DNA from: Desulfurivibrio alkaliphilus AHT 2
Lineage (GTDB): Bacteria > Desulfobacterota > Desulfobulbia > Desulfobulbales > Desulfurivibrionaceae
Assembly: GCF_000092205.1 (NCBI RefSeq)
Contig: NC_014216.1
Span: forward strand, 2,981,742 to 3,045,741
DNA: 64,000 nucleotides
Direction of reading: 5' to 3'
In this document: piece after piece, positions 7,574 to 16,400 of the stretch
Layout: each line of letters begins with the position of its first letter
Numbering within the stretch: position 1 is the stretch's first letter
Translations under genes and position numbers: made by a program
Notes under the pieces: model-generated
The model's input: only the letters and a program-made list of their open reading frames with translations
Databases searched by the model: none
What the model was told of the DNA's origin: nothing

Positions 7574-9016
7574 ATGCAGGAAAACGCTTTGAAAGCGGCC
7601 CGGGAAACCAGCTACTCCCAACTGGATGCCGCCGGTATCGTCGCCGTCCATGAAACCTCGCTGGAAATCCTGGCCAAGGTCGGCATCCGGGTGGAGTCGC
7701 CGGAGGCCGTGGAGGTTTTCCGGCGGGCCGGGGCCGCCAACGACGGCAATATCATCTTCCTTACCGCCTCGCTGCTGAACCGGACCCTGACCAGCGCCCC
7801 CTCCGTGGTTACCCTGGCCGGGCATGACGGCCACCCCGACCTGGAGGTGGGCGGGACCCGTTCCTTTGCCGGCACCGGCGGGGCCGCCCTGCAGGTGCTG
7901 GACCTGGAGAGCGATGCCGTGCGGCCCGCCACCCTGCGCGACATTTACCAAATTGCCCGGCTGGTTGATCAACTGGAGCATATCGACTTTTTCGTCCGCC
8001 CGGTGATCCCCCGCGACATCCCCGAAGAGGGGCAGGATCTCAACCAGTACTACGCCGCCCTGGCCGGCACCCGCAAGCATGTAATGGCGGCGGTTTCCAG
8101 GGTGGAGTCGGCCCGCCGGGCCATCCGGCTGGCGGCTTTGCTTTGCGGCGGCCGGGACCGGTTAAGGGAAAAACCGGTGATCTCCTTTATCACTTCCTGC
8201 TGCGTCAGCCCCCTGACCCTGGACCGGCACTCCACCGAAATCATGGCCGAACTGGTGCGCCAGGAGATGCCGGTGGTAATCGGTTCGGCCCCCATGGCCG
8301 GTTCCACCGCCCCGGTTACCCTGGCCGGCACCCTGGCCCAGATGAACGCCGAACTGCTGGCCGGGATAGCCTTGAGCCAGTTGATCAACCCCGGCGCCCC
8401 GGTGATTTACGGGGCGGTGCCGGCCATTGCCGATATGCACAGCGGCGGTTTTTCCGGCGGGGCGGTGGAGTTCGGCATGCTCAACGGCGCGGCGGCCCAG
8501 ATGGCCCAGTTTTACGACCTGCCGGTCTACACCTCGGCCGGGGTCACCGACAGCCGCACCCCGGATATCCAGGCGGGCTACGAAAAGGCCTTTTCCCTGC
8601 TGCAACTGGTCCACTCCGGCGCCAACCTGATCCACCATGCCGCCGGTATGCTGGACTCCCTGAAGAGCGTGGCCTACGAGCAGTACGTCATCGACAACGA
8701 TATCATCGGCATGGCCCGCCGGGCCGATCGCGGGATCAAGGTCGACCGGGAGCGGCTGGCCCTGGAGGTGATCCGCGATATCGGCCACCACGGCTCCTTT
8801 CTCACCCACAAGCACACCCGGCGCTATCTCCGCAAGGAGCGAATCTTTCTGCGCCTGGGAGACCGCGACAACCCCAAGGGGGAAAAGGGGGAGTGGCTCG
8901 ATGCCCGGCAGCGGGCCCGCCGGCAGGCCCAAGAGTTGCTGGCCGCCGAACCGGTTGTCCATATTCCCCCCGAGATTGACCGGCAGCTCCGGCAGGAGTT
9001 TGAGATTTTACTTTAA
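7574..9016 (+). CDS. MttB-family (trimethylamine methyltransferase superfamily) corrinoid methyltransferase, non-pyrrolysine
   Basis: The 480-residue, near full-length TIM-barrel methyltransferase of the MttB superfamily transfers a methyl group from a quaternary amine or related substrate to a corrinoid protein. The frame runs to its stop without an in-frame amber codon, so this is a non-pyrrolysine member like MtgB. The region where pyrrolysine would sit reads SAGVTDSRTPDIQAGYEK. The ribosome site AAAGGAGGTG lies 4 bases before the ATG. The activator upstream supports the assignment. No cognate corrinoid protein (MttC type) or methyl-corrinoid:THF methyltransferase is in this window. The substrate is unknown; glycine betaine, proline betaine and carnitine are known for relatives. 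Confidence 0.88.
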   Translation: MQENALKAARETSYSQLDAAGIVAVHETSLEILAKVGIRVESPEAVEVFRRAGAANDGNIIFLTASLLNRTLTSAPSVVTLAGHDGHPDLEVGGTRSFAGTGGAALQVLDLESDAVRPATLRDIYQIARLVDQLEHIDFFVRPVIPRDIPEEGQDLNQYYAALAGTRKHVMAAVSRVESARRAIRLAALLCGGRDRLREKPVISFITSCCVSPLTLDRHSTEIMAELVRQEMPVVIGSAPMAGSTAPVTLAGTLAQMNAELLAGIALSQLINPGAPVIYGAVPAIADMHSGGFSGGAVEFGMLNGAAAQMAQFYDLPVYTSAGVTDSRTPDIQAGYEKAFSLLQLVHSGANLIHHAAGMLDSLKSVAYEQYVIDNDIIGMARRADRGIKVDRERLALEVIRDIGHHGSFLTHKHTRRYLRKERIFLRLGDRDNPKGEKGEWLDARQRARRQAQELLAAEPVVHIPPEIDRQLRQEFEILL

Positions 9017-9032
9017 AACAAGGAGTTGAGCC

Positions 9033-9977
9033 ATGCAGGTAGCGATTTGCCAGACCAGCCCCCAGCTCTTTGCGGTGGAGCAGAACCTGGAACAGGTTAT
9101 CGAGCGGATTGAGCACCACCGGGCCCAAGGGGCGGGCTTGATCATCTTTCCCGAACTGGCCCTGACCGGCTACTTTGTCGGCGCCCGCTATCATGAGATG
9201 GCCCTGCGGCTGGATTCGCCCCAGATCGCGCGGCTGGCCGCCGCCACCAAGGGCACGGCGGCGGTGGTGGGGTTCATCGAGGAGTCACGCTCGATGAACT
9301 TTTACAATGCCGCCCTGGTGGCGGTGGATGGTGAGATCCTGTTTTGTTACCGCAAGATCAACCTGCCCAACTACGGGGTGTTTGAGGAAAAGAAGTTCTT
9401 TTCCGGCGGCAAGCGGGTGCCGGTTTTCCGGCTGGGAGAGTTCAATGTCGCGGTGTTTATCTGCAACGACCTCTGGCACCCCTCCCTGCCTTACCTGGGG
9501 ATCTCGCAAAAAGCCGATATTTTTGTCACCATTTTTAACTCGTCCCAGGGTTCCATGGGCAGTGAGTTTTGCAATATCGAGTCCTGGCAGATCATCAATA
9601 AATTCTATGCCAGAATCTTCGGGATTTACAATCTGTGCGCCAACCGGGTCGGCGAGGAGGGGCCGGAGAAGCGCCGGGAGGTTGACTACAGTGATGGAGC
9701 GACCCCGGATGCGCCCGGTAGCTTCAGCTTCTGGGGTGGCAGCGAGATCATCAACCCCTTCGGCCAGGAAGTGGTCCGGGCCCGGCTGCATGAAGTAGAC
9801 GAGATCGGGGCGGTGATCGACCGGGAGATGCTGCGCCAGAAGCGAATCGTGCTGCCTTACCTGCGCAACGATGACCCCCATTTTACCCAGCGGGAACTGG
9901 AAAGGATTCTCCAGGGCGACAAGCAGTACGTAACCCGCCGGGAGTTGAGAAAGGTGGTGCGCGGCGAGAAGTATTAA
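9033..9977 (+). CDS. carbon-nitrogen hydrolase (nitrilase superfamily)
   Basis: This 314-residue enzyme has the full nitrilase-superfamily catalytic triad: Glu41 (FPELALTG), Lys108 (YRKINLP) and Cys144 (FICNDLWHP). It hydrolyses an amide, carbamoyl or nitrile C-N bond; the exact substrate is not readable. It follows the MttB-like gene by 16 bases with its own AAGGAG site before the ATG, so it is likely in the same operon. One idea is that it cleaves an amide-linked or N-acyl methylated amine before or after demethylation; this is inference. It ends 4 bases into the convergent flavoprotein gene. Confidence 0.85.
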   Translation: MQVAICQTSPQLFAVEQNLEQVIERIEHHRAQGAGLIIFPELALTGYFVGARYHEMALRLDSPQIARLAAATKGTAAVVGFIEESRSMNFYNAALVAVDGEILFCYRKINLPNYGVFEEKKFFSGGKRVPVFRLGEFNVAVFICNDLWHPSLPYLGISQKADIFVTIFNSSQGSMGSEFCNIESWQIINKFYARIFGIYNLCANRVGEEGPEKRREVDYSDGATPDAPGSFSFWGGSEIINPFGQEVVRARLHEVDEIGAVIDREMLRQKRIVLPYLRNDDPHFTQRELERILQGDKQYVTRRELRKVVRGEKY

Positions 9978-12022
9978 GGCTGTCGGCTAAGGCTTTGTGG
10001 TTCTGCCTGCAGCAGTTGCCGCTGGTCATCGCCGGTCGTTTCCAGCACCTGGATTTTTTCCGGGTTCATCCCCAGGGCCGCCAGGTCATGTCGCAAACGC
10101 GCCACCTGCCCGTGCAGCCGGCGGCGGGCTTGCCGGTGCGCTTCCTCTTCTTCCGGCCCCAGTAACACTAGAACGGTGTCGGCGCCGGCCTCCAGGGTGT
10201 GCAGTAGCTGGCGGTCGTCAAGCTGGCCGGGGTGTGGCAGGCAGATACGGGCGCAGTTGTCGGCGGCGGGAGCAGTGGCAGCCTGCAGGCAGGCAAGGGC
10301 GCCGGTGGCGCGGCTGCAGACGTAGGCCACGGTTTTGGGGCCGCTGCCGGTCAGTTGCGCCAGCAGTTGCGGCAGTTCGGCGGCCAGTTGCTCGGGGGTG
10401 CCGCCGGCCATCTTGATGGCACCGGTGGGGCAGGCACCGTGGCAGATGCCGCAGGCCAGGCAGCGCTCCCGGTTGATGAGCGCCACCTGCTCGATCCGGG
10501 GCGCCTGGTAGGGGCAGAGGCGGACACAGTTGAGGCACTTGACGCAGCGGTCGGCGGTAACCCGGGCGCCGTTGCCGCATTCCAGGCAGCGCCGGGCCTC
10601 GCTCACCGCCTGCTCTTCGCTGATGGTGGCCACGTAAGGGGCAAAGTCCTGTTTGCGCCGAGCTGCTTGGCGGGTGGCCAGGTTCACCCGGGGAAAACGG
10701 GCAACCTGCTCGGCGGTGGCCGGCGCCAGCCGCTCAAGGGCCGGGGGCGGTTCGGGGGGCGGGCAGATGGCCTCTCCGCGCAGATACTGATCCACCGCCT
10801 CGGCGGTGCGCTTGCCATGGGCGCAGGCCTCCACCACCGAACCCGGCGGGGAGATCGCCTCTCCGGCGGCAAAGATCCAGGGCACACTGGTCTGCCGGCT
10901 TGCCGGGTCGCAGGGCAGGCGGCCCCGCTGGTCCAGCTTCAGGCCGCTGCCTTTGATAAAATCCTGCTCCAGGGCCTGGCCGATGGCGAAGATCACCGTA
11001 TCGCAAGTGGTGGTCTGCTGGTCGCTGTCATCAAATTCCGGTGCGAACTGCCCCTGGTCGTTGAATACCCGGCGAACCCGGCGATGGCGCAGGCCGCTGA
11101 TCCGGCCCGCGGCCGTCTCAATGGCCAGGGGGCCCCGGCGGGTGAGCAGTTCGATCCCTTCCTCGCGGGCTTCGTCGATCTCCTCCGGCAGGGCCGGCAT
11201 CTCCGTTTCACTTTCCAGGCAGAGCAGTTTTACCCGCAATCCCCCGCCAAGGCGCAGGGCGGTGCGAGCGGTGTCGCAGGCCACATTGCCGCCGCCGATG
11301 ACCAAAATTTCCCGGCCAATGGCCAATTGTCGCCCGGCGGTCACGGCACGTAAGAAGTCCAGGGCGCCGTACACCCCGGGCTGGTCGACGCCGGGCAGGG
11401 GCAGCAGCCGGCTGGTGCTCAGGCCCACGGCAATGATCACCGCGGCAAAACCCTGCCGGTGCAACTCCTTGATGCTGCGGTCGGTGCCGATTTGCACCCC
11501 GGTTTGCAATTCGACGCCGTGTCCGAGGATCCAGTCGATATCTCGTTGTAAAACCTCCTTGGGCAGCCGGTAGTCGGGGATGGCCACCGCCGGGATGCCC
11601 CCGGCCTTTGGTTCTTTTTCAAACACGGTGGGGCGGTAGCCCCGGCGGGCCAGTTCCAGGGCCGCGCTCAGCCCCGCCGGGCCGCCGCCGATCACCGCCA
11701 CCCGCTGCCTTTCCCCCATGCCGGGGGTTACCGGCAGGTTGGCTTGCTCTGGATGTTCAGCTACAAACCGCTTGATCTCCCGGATGGCCACCGCCCCGTC
11801 AACTTCCCGCCGCCGGCAGTTGGCCTCGCAGGGATGGTGGCAGATCCGCCCGCAGACGGCGGCATAGGGCAGCCGCCGGCGAATCACCGCCAGCGCCTCG
11901 GCATATTTCCCTTGCCCGGCGAGGTTTACATAGCTGCGGACATCGGCATGCACCGGGCAGGCCCGCCGGCACGGCGGCCAGGGTTCCGACTCGGTGGGTA
12001 CATTATGTTGCGGGTAAGTCAT
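9974..12022 (-). CDS. GltD-like FAD/NAD(P) oxidoreductase with ferredoxin and FlpD/MvhD-like domains
   Basis: The protein has 682 residues. Domains in order: an N-terminal Cys-rich Fe-S region (CRRACP, CGRICHHPCEANC) as in glutamate synthase small subunit; an FAD-binding fold with VIGGGPAGLSAALE; an NAD(P)-binding fold with VIGGGNVACDTA; a 2x[4Fe-4S] ferredoxin segment (CVKCLNCVRLCP and CLACGICHGACP); and a C-terminal domain resembling the MvhD/FlpD delta subunit (CSRATGALACLQ, then GADTVLVLL). Such proteins route electrons between NAD(P)H, flavin and Fe-S partners, often with Hdr complexes. It is convergent with the methyltransferase operon and could supply low-potential electrons for corrinoid activation; that link is inference. 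Confidence 0.85.
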   Translation of the reverse strand: MTYPQHNVPTESEPWPPCRRACPVHADVRSYVNLAGQGKYAEALAVIRRRLPYAAVCGRICHHPCEANCRRREVDGAVAIREIKRFVAEHPEQANLPVTPGMGERQRVAVIGGGPAGLSAALELARRGYRPTVFEKEPKAGGIPAVAIPDYRLPKEVLQRDIDWILGHGVELQTGVQIGTDRSIKELHRQGFAAVIIAVGLSTSRLLPLPGVDQPGVYGALDFLRAVTAGRQLAIGREILVIGGGNVACDTARTALRLGGGLRVKLLCLESETEMPALPEEIDEAREEGIELLTRRGPLAIETAAGRISGLRHRRVRRVFNDQGQFAPEFDDSDQQTTTCDTVIFAIGQALEQDFIKGSGLKLDQRGRLPCDPASRQTSVPWIFAAGEAISPPGSVVEACAHGKRTAEAVDQYLRGEAICPPPEPPPALERLAPATAEQVARFPRVNLATRQAARRKQDFAPYVATISEEQAVSEARRCLECGNGARVTADRCVKCLNCVRLCPYQAPRIEQVALINRERCLACGICHGACPTGAIKMAGGTPEQLAAELPQLLAQLTGSGPKTVAYVCSRATGALACLQAATAPAADNCARICLPHPGQLDDRQLLHTLEAGADTVLVLLGPEEEEAHRQARRRLHGQVARLRHDLAALGMNPEKIQVLETTGDDQRQLLQAEPQSLSRQP

Positions 12023-12258
12023 GGGTAAAATTCCGGAAATGCAAATTGGCCGGCGACAAGCCTGAAGTTTGCCGCCGTCGGTGTTAAGATGGTATTCGGT
12101 GGGGTTTGTTTTAGCCGGCTGTTATGGCGTTGCGGTGGGCACCTTAGCACAATTACCCCTTTACTTCCAGGCCCGGCCCGGTGAAAAATGGCCCGACCAT
12201 GTTTTGTCGCGGTTCTTCCGGGGTTGAAGAAAAATCTTATGATGGAAAGTTGCCGGTT

Positions 12259-12492
12259 ATGCTGATCATCAAATGCGCAGCCTGCAGAAAGAAGTTGTGG
12301 CGCTATCGGAAACTGGGCCAGGGCGAGCTGTTGCGTTGCCACCGCGACAGGATCGACAAAATCTGGTGCAAGGAAGAGAGCGACGGTAAGGTCTGGTGCA
12401 GATGTGGCAGCGCCGTGGGCATCGACAAAGGCACATTCATAAAAATGAACAAAAACGCCTTCACTTATTCGGGCACCAAGATTAACACCTGA
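12259..12492 (+). CDS. small Cys-rich (zinc-ribbon-like) protein
   Basis: A 77-residue basic protein with CAAC near its start, then single or paired Cys residues in LRCHRD, IWCKEE and WCRCGS, spaced as expected for a metal-binding ribbon. The ATG at 12259 (MLIIKCAACRKK) follows GGAAAG and starts the Cys-rich core; a longer frame from 12181 has no obvious ribosome site. It stands alone between the convergent flavoprotein and the LysR gene. No function is assigned. Confidence 0.6.
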   Translation: MLIIKCAACRKKLWRYRKLGQGELLRCHRDRIDKIWCKEESDGKVWCRCGSAVGIDKGTFIKMNKNAFTYSGTKINT

Positions 12493-12714
12493 CGGTTTCA
12501 GTGAGGTGCTGTGGAGTGGTTCGGTTTGCTTTGCAAGCATCACGGGCAGTCATCATGTCTTCACCAAGCAAGACTCCAATTTGCGCATCAGAGAATAGAA
12601 GAAACTAGACTATCTTCCCCGGCCGCCTGCGAGCCCCGGTTTTATAAAATGCAAAAAGCTGCGTGGGGTTTTCGTGTCCACCATTGACGCCGACCTCACT
12701 CTGAGCTGAAACAA
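12493..12714. other. intergenic region without recognisable feature
   Basis: The gap between the Cys-rich protein gene and the end of the LysR gene holds no gene, strong hairpin or clear promoter that I can support. Confidence 0.4.
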
Positions 12715-13680
12715 TCAACGCAGGCTTCGGTTGTGCAGAATTTCATGCAAAATCCAAGGTGAGGCCAGACAGGCACAACCGTGGCTGCTCTCTTTGATAA
12801 GTGAACAGAAGGCGACAAACTCCCGCATAAGGTTGGTCATCACCCTTTTTTTGTAATGGATGATCCGTAAGGTGCGCCACATGTCCACCCCTTTGACGCT
12901 CAGGCTGGCCAGCCATCCCTCCTCAACCTCCCGGCAGACGGTGAGGCTGGAAAGACAAGCCACCCCAACCCCCGCCTCCACCGCTTTCTTGATCGCCTCG
13001 GTATGGCCCAGCTCCATGGCCACTCGCAGGCCCGGCAGGTGGCAGCCCAGCTTTTTCTTGAACACCTGAGCCGTACCCGAACCCTTCTCCCTCATTATCC
13101 ATTCGCAGTACTCAAGATCGTCGGGAATGACAAAGTCGCTTTTGGCCGCAAAGGGGTGCTCCGGTCCGGCGACCACCAACAGCTCATCCTCAAACCAGGG
13201 GGTAACCATAACCTGCTCGTTGCTGACTTCTCCCTCTACAAAACCCAGATCGGCTTCCCCTTCGGCAATCAAAGTCTCTGCATGCCTGGTATTACAGACC
13301 AGCATCTCCAGTGAAGCGGCCGGGTGCTGCTTTTTGAAAACCCCGATAAAATAAGGAAGTACATAGTTGCCAATGGTCGAACTGGCCACGATCTTGAGCA
13401 CCCCGGCCACCTCGCCACTCTTTTCGCCCAGCAAGGTTTCAATATTTCCCACTTGCCCCAGGACATCCTTGGCTAACGGCAGCAGATAGCGACCCCGGTC
13501 ATTTATGATCAGGCTGCGACCCTGACGATCGAAAAGCGGGCCATCCAACTGGCTTTCCAACTCGCTTAAGGCCATACTGACAGCCGACTGCGTCAGGTGA
13601 AGCTTGGAGCTGGCCCGGGTGACCTGACAGGTTTCAGCCACCGCAACAAAGATCTCTAGCTGCCGTAAAGTGATAGCCAT
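12715..13680 (-). CDS. LysR-family transcriptional regulator
   Basis: A 321-residue LysR regulator: winged helix-turn-helix at residues 1-60 (ITLRQLEIFVAVAE, LTQSAVSMALSELE) followed by a periplasmic-binding-like effector domain (about 90-300) that begins LKIVASSTIGNYVLP, as in the CysL/YeiE/CbbR branch. The ribosome site GGGAGG lies 5 bases before the ATG. It is transcribed away from the rhodanese-chemotaxis-kinase cluster across a 288-bp region, so it may control that cluster; its ligand is unknown. Confidence 0.9.
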   Translation of the reverse strand: MAITLRQLEIFVAVAETCQVTRASSKLHLTQSAVSMALSELESQLDGPLFDRQGRSLIINDRGRYLLPLAKDVLGQVGNIETLLGEKSGEVAGVLKIVASSTIGNYVLPYFIGVFKKQHPAASLEMLVCNTRHAETLIAEGEADLGFVEGEVSNEQVMVTPWFEDELLVVAGPEHPFAAKSDFVIPDDLEYCEWIMREKGSGTAQVFKKKLGCHLPGLRVAMELGHTEAIKKAVEAGVGVACLSSLTVCREVEEGWLASLSVKGVDMWRTLRIIHYKKRVMTNLMREFVAFCSLIKESSHGCACLASPWILHEILHNRSLR

Positions 13681-13968
13681 TCCGCCTCCCAGGGTCTATG
13701 CCCTTTCAGTCATACATATAAATACGATTGATGGTAAGGATTAACATAATGCGTTTTTGTTTATCAATACCATTGACTAAGGTAGCCACCAGAAGCCTGT
13801 CGCATGGCATCAAGTTTACGGGCGACCGGTTCGGCTTGGATACTCCTCCCCCCCCTCATTCCCACAAGCCGGGCCGGTAGTCCGTAATTTTCACCAACTC
13901 GCTTACAACCCAAAGAACAAAGCCACAATGCATCAGCCACCGGCAAAAGCCAACACAAGGAGGATGAG
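13681..13968. promoter_or_regulatory. divergent regulatory region, candidate LysR operator
   Basis: This 288-bp gap separates the LysR gene from the divergently oriented rhodanese gene. Near 13728-13780 an AT-rich block carries TTGATGGTA and, about 40 bases on, TACCATTGA, an imperfect inverted repeat that could be a LysR site. I cannot define -35/-10 boxes with confidence. Confidence 0.4.
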
Positions 13969-14802
13969 ATGAGATTCAAAAACCAGAACATGAAACGGTC
14001 CCGGCTTTTATCGGCAATCTGCCTGACAATTACATTGCTACTTGCGGCCATCCCCCTGTATGCGGCAGAGTTTCCCGGGCGATCCCAATATCCGGCCGCC
14101 CAGGTTATCAGCAGCGATGATCTCCACCGGCTGTTCAAAGCCGACAAGGCGGTGCTGGTGGATGTCCGCTCAGTCATCGAATACAGTGTAATCCATCCGG
14201 TCGGAGCGGTGCATATCAATTTATCCAGCCTCAGCTTCGAGCGGGAGACCCAGGAACTGGCCGCCAAACATCCGGGCAAGCAACTAGCTTTTTATTGCAA
14301 CGGCGTGACCTGCATGCGATCGTACGAGGCCAGCATCCGAGCCAGTGAGTCCGGGGTCGCCAACACCCTGGCCTATGATGCCGGCATTCCCGACTGGGCA
14401 GTCAAATTCCCCGCCGACACCCTGCTGCTAGGCCAGCCCATCACCGATCCAGGCAAACAATTGATTTCCGACGAGGCATTCGCTGCCCGCAACATCTCCT
14501 TTACAGAATTCAGGCTGGCCGCCGCTGTCGCCAACAGCATGGTCATTGATGTCCGCGATCATGTGCAACGCGACCGAAACCTGCCGGACCTGAGCGGAGT
14601 TCGACATATTCCCCTGGATAATTTCATTCCCAATTTCATTGAACGTAAAGCAAACCAGGACAAAAAGCTGCTGATTTTCGATCAGGTCGGCCGCCAGACC
14701 CTCTGGCTCCAGTACTACCTGGAGGCGAACGGTTACCGTGATTACGCCTTCTTGCAAGGCGGCGCGGTGGCGGTGTTGGGAACCCAGGAATATCAAAGAT
14801 AA
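13969..14802 (+). CDS. exported tandem-rhodanese protein
   Basis: The 277-residue protein has an N-terminal signal peptide (basic start, hydrophobic 14-30, cleavage near LYAAEF) and two rhodanese-like domains. The first (about 45-140) has VDVRSVIEY and a Cys-containing loop [11 protein letters not shown]. The second (about 165-275) has VIDVRD but FDQVGRQT where the active Cys would be, so it is probably non-catalytic. AGGAGG lies 5 bases before the ATG. A periplasmic sulfane-sulfur carrier or binding role fits; it sits directly before a chemoreceptor gene (gap 17 bases) and may present ligand to it. Confidence 0.82.
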   Translation: MRFKNQNMKRSRLLSAICLTITLLLAAIPLYAAEFPGRSQYPAAQVISSDDLHRLFKADKAVLVDVRSVIEYSVIHPVGAVHINLSSLSFERETQELAAKHPGKQLAFYCNGVTCMRSYEASIRASESGVANTLAYDAGIPDWAVKFPADTLLLGQPITDPGKQLISDEAFAARNISFTEFRLAAAVANSMVIDVRDHVQRDRNLPDLSGVRHIPLDNFIPNFIERKANQDKKLLIFDQVGRQTLWLQYYLEANGYRDYAFLQGGAVAVLGTQEYQR

Positions 14803-14819
14803 AAAAGAGGTGGTTTGCC

Positions 14820-16301
14820 ATGGCTGCTAACAAGAAACGAGGAGCGGTTTTTAAGTTCATTACCATCATGTCCGGCTTGCTTGTATTGCTCACCGCCGGA
14901 CTAGGAAGTGCCATGCTCCTGGCAGCCGACCGGTTGCAACGTGAGCAGACGTTGCACTTCATGACAACCATGCAAGAAGAGCGACAGCAACAAGAGGCGC
15001 TGTTACTGAGCGGGCTGGCTGAAAAGGGACGCTCCCTGGCCGATATTCTGGCCCAATCGGCCTCCGGATTGATTGCCGGCTACGATTTTACGGCTGTAGA
15101 AGGACTTGCCAACAGCGCCGCTACCGACTCGGAAGTGGCGGCGGTGACTTTTTTCGATACCGGCGGCAGGGTGCTGGCGACTGCCGGGGCTCCACATGCC
15201 GGCCAAGAACTGGTTTTCCACACTAAGATCACCTTCGGTAGCGATGTCGTCGGCAACATGGCTCTGGAGCTTGACGATGGTGTTATCCGGCGGAATCTTG
15301 CAGAGCAAGAGCAGCGAATCGCCACCGGCGAGATGGTTGCGCTTGCTGCCGCGCAAGACCAGATCCGCACTCTGGCATTTAGAATCATCAGCGCCGCATT
15401 GTTGGTCGTACTGGCTATGTGCGCAACCGTTTACTACGCGACCAGCAGATTGCTTGTTGGTCCCATAACCGGCGTACTGGGAAGCGTTGACGAGAGCGCC
15501 GGCCAGGTCTCATCTGCGGCTATGGAGCTTTCCGTAACCAGCAGTGAAGTGGCCGACGGTGCTTCCCGCCAGGCTTCTTCCGTCGAGGAAACCTTGGCAA
15601 CCTTGGCCGAGGTCGCCGGCATGACCAGCCGGAACGCTGACAACTCCAAACAGTGTGACGACCTGATGCGTGATGTCAATCAGGTTGTACAGGAAGCCCA
15701 TCATTCCATGAGGGCCCAGACCGAAGCCATGAACGAAATCAGCCGGGCCAGCGACGAAACTTCCAAAATAATCAAAACAATCGACGAAATCGCCTTCCAG
15801 ACCAATCTGCTGGCCCTGAACGCCGCGGTAGAAGCGGCCCGTGCCGGCGAAGCCGGGGCAGGGTTTGCGGTTGTGGCCGACGAGGTGCGCAACCTGGCCA
15901 TGCGGGCGGGGGCCGCCGCCGGAGATACCGCCTCCCTTATTGAGAGCACCGTCCAGAAGGTTCACAGCGGCAAAGGGCTACTGAACGTCACCAATCAAAA
16001 ATTTGCAGTGGTGGCGGAAACCGCCGCCAAGGTGGGCACCCTGGTGGCAGCTATCGCCAGCGCCTCCCGGGAGCAAAGCGATGGGATCACCATGGTCAAC
16101 CAGGCGATCGGCGAAATCGGCGAAGTCACCCAGCGCAACGCCGCCAGTTCGGAAGAGTCGGCAGCGGCTTCGGAAGAACTTCATGCCCAGGCATCACAAC
16201 TCAATGAAATGGTCCAAAAATTGCGAATCGTTCTGGCTGGAAGCAAAAGGGTTCCCATCAACACCGCCACCATGCTTGAGGTTTCAAAATGGAAAACCTG
16301 A
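14820..16301 (+). CDS. methyl-accepting chemotaxis protein
   Basis: A 493-residue chemoreceptor: TM1 at about 14-36, an extracytoplasmic sensor of about 150 residues, TM2 at about 186-208, a short linker without a clear full HAMP, and the long helical signalling domain whose hairpin tip reads [20 protein letters not shown]. The adjacent [13 protein letters not shown] block is the CheA/CheW contact. The neighbours suggest that the ligand is a sulfur compound delivered by the upstream rhodanese protein; this is inference. Confidence 0.9.
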   Translation: MAANKKRGAVFKFITIMSGLLVLLTAGLGSAMLLAADRLQREQTLHFMTTMQEERQQQEALLLSGLAEKGRSLADILAQSASGLIAGYDFTAVEGLANSAATDSEVAAVTFFDTGGRVLATAGAPHAGQELVFHTKITFGSDVVGNMALELDDGVIRRNLAEQEQRIATGEMVALAAAQDQIRTLAFRIISAALLVVLAMCATVYYATSRLLVGPITGVLGSVDESAGQVSSAAMELSVTSSEVADGASRQASSVEETLATLAEVAGMTSRNADNSKQCDDLMRDVNQVVQEAHHSMRAQTEAMNEISRASDETSKIIKTIDEIAFQTNLLALNAAVEAARAGEAGAGFAVVADEVRNLAMRAGAAAGDTASLIESTVQKVHSGKGLLNVTNQKFAVVAETAAKVGTLVAAIASASREQSDGITMVNQAIGEIGEVTQRNAASSEESAAASEELHAQASQLNEMVQKLRIVLAGSKRVPINTATMLEVSKWKT

Positions 16302-16400
16302 AGATCAATAGCGTCTCCCGCCCTGCTCCCGGGTCAACAAACGGGAACGACAAGTTTCTCACCTTCAGCCTCGGTCGGGGGGAATGAGGAACTCAGCGCC

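Noticed and set aside
7574-9016. Pyrrolysine-containing MttB
   Set aside because: The frame is full length without any in-frame TAG, so no pyrrolysine codon is used.
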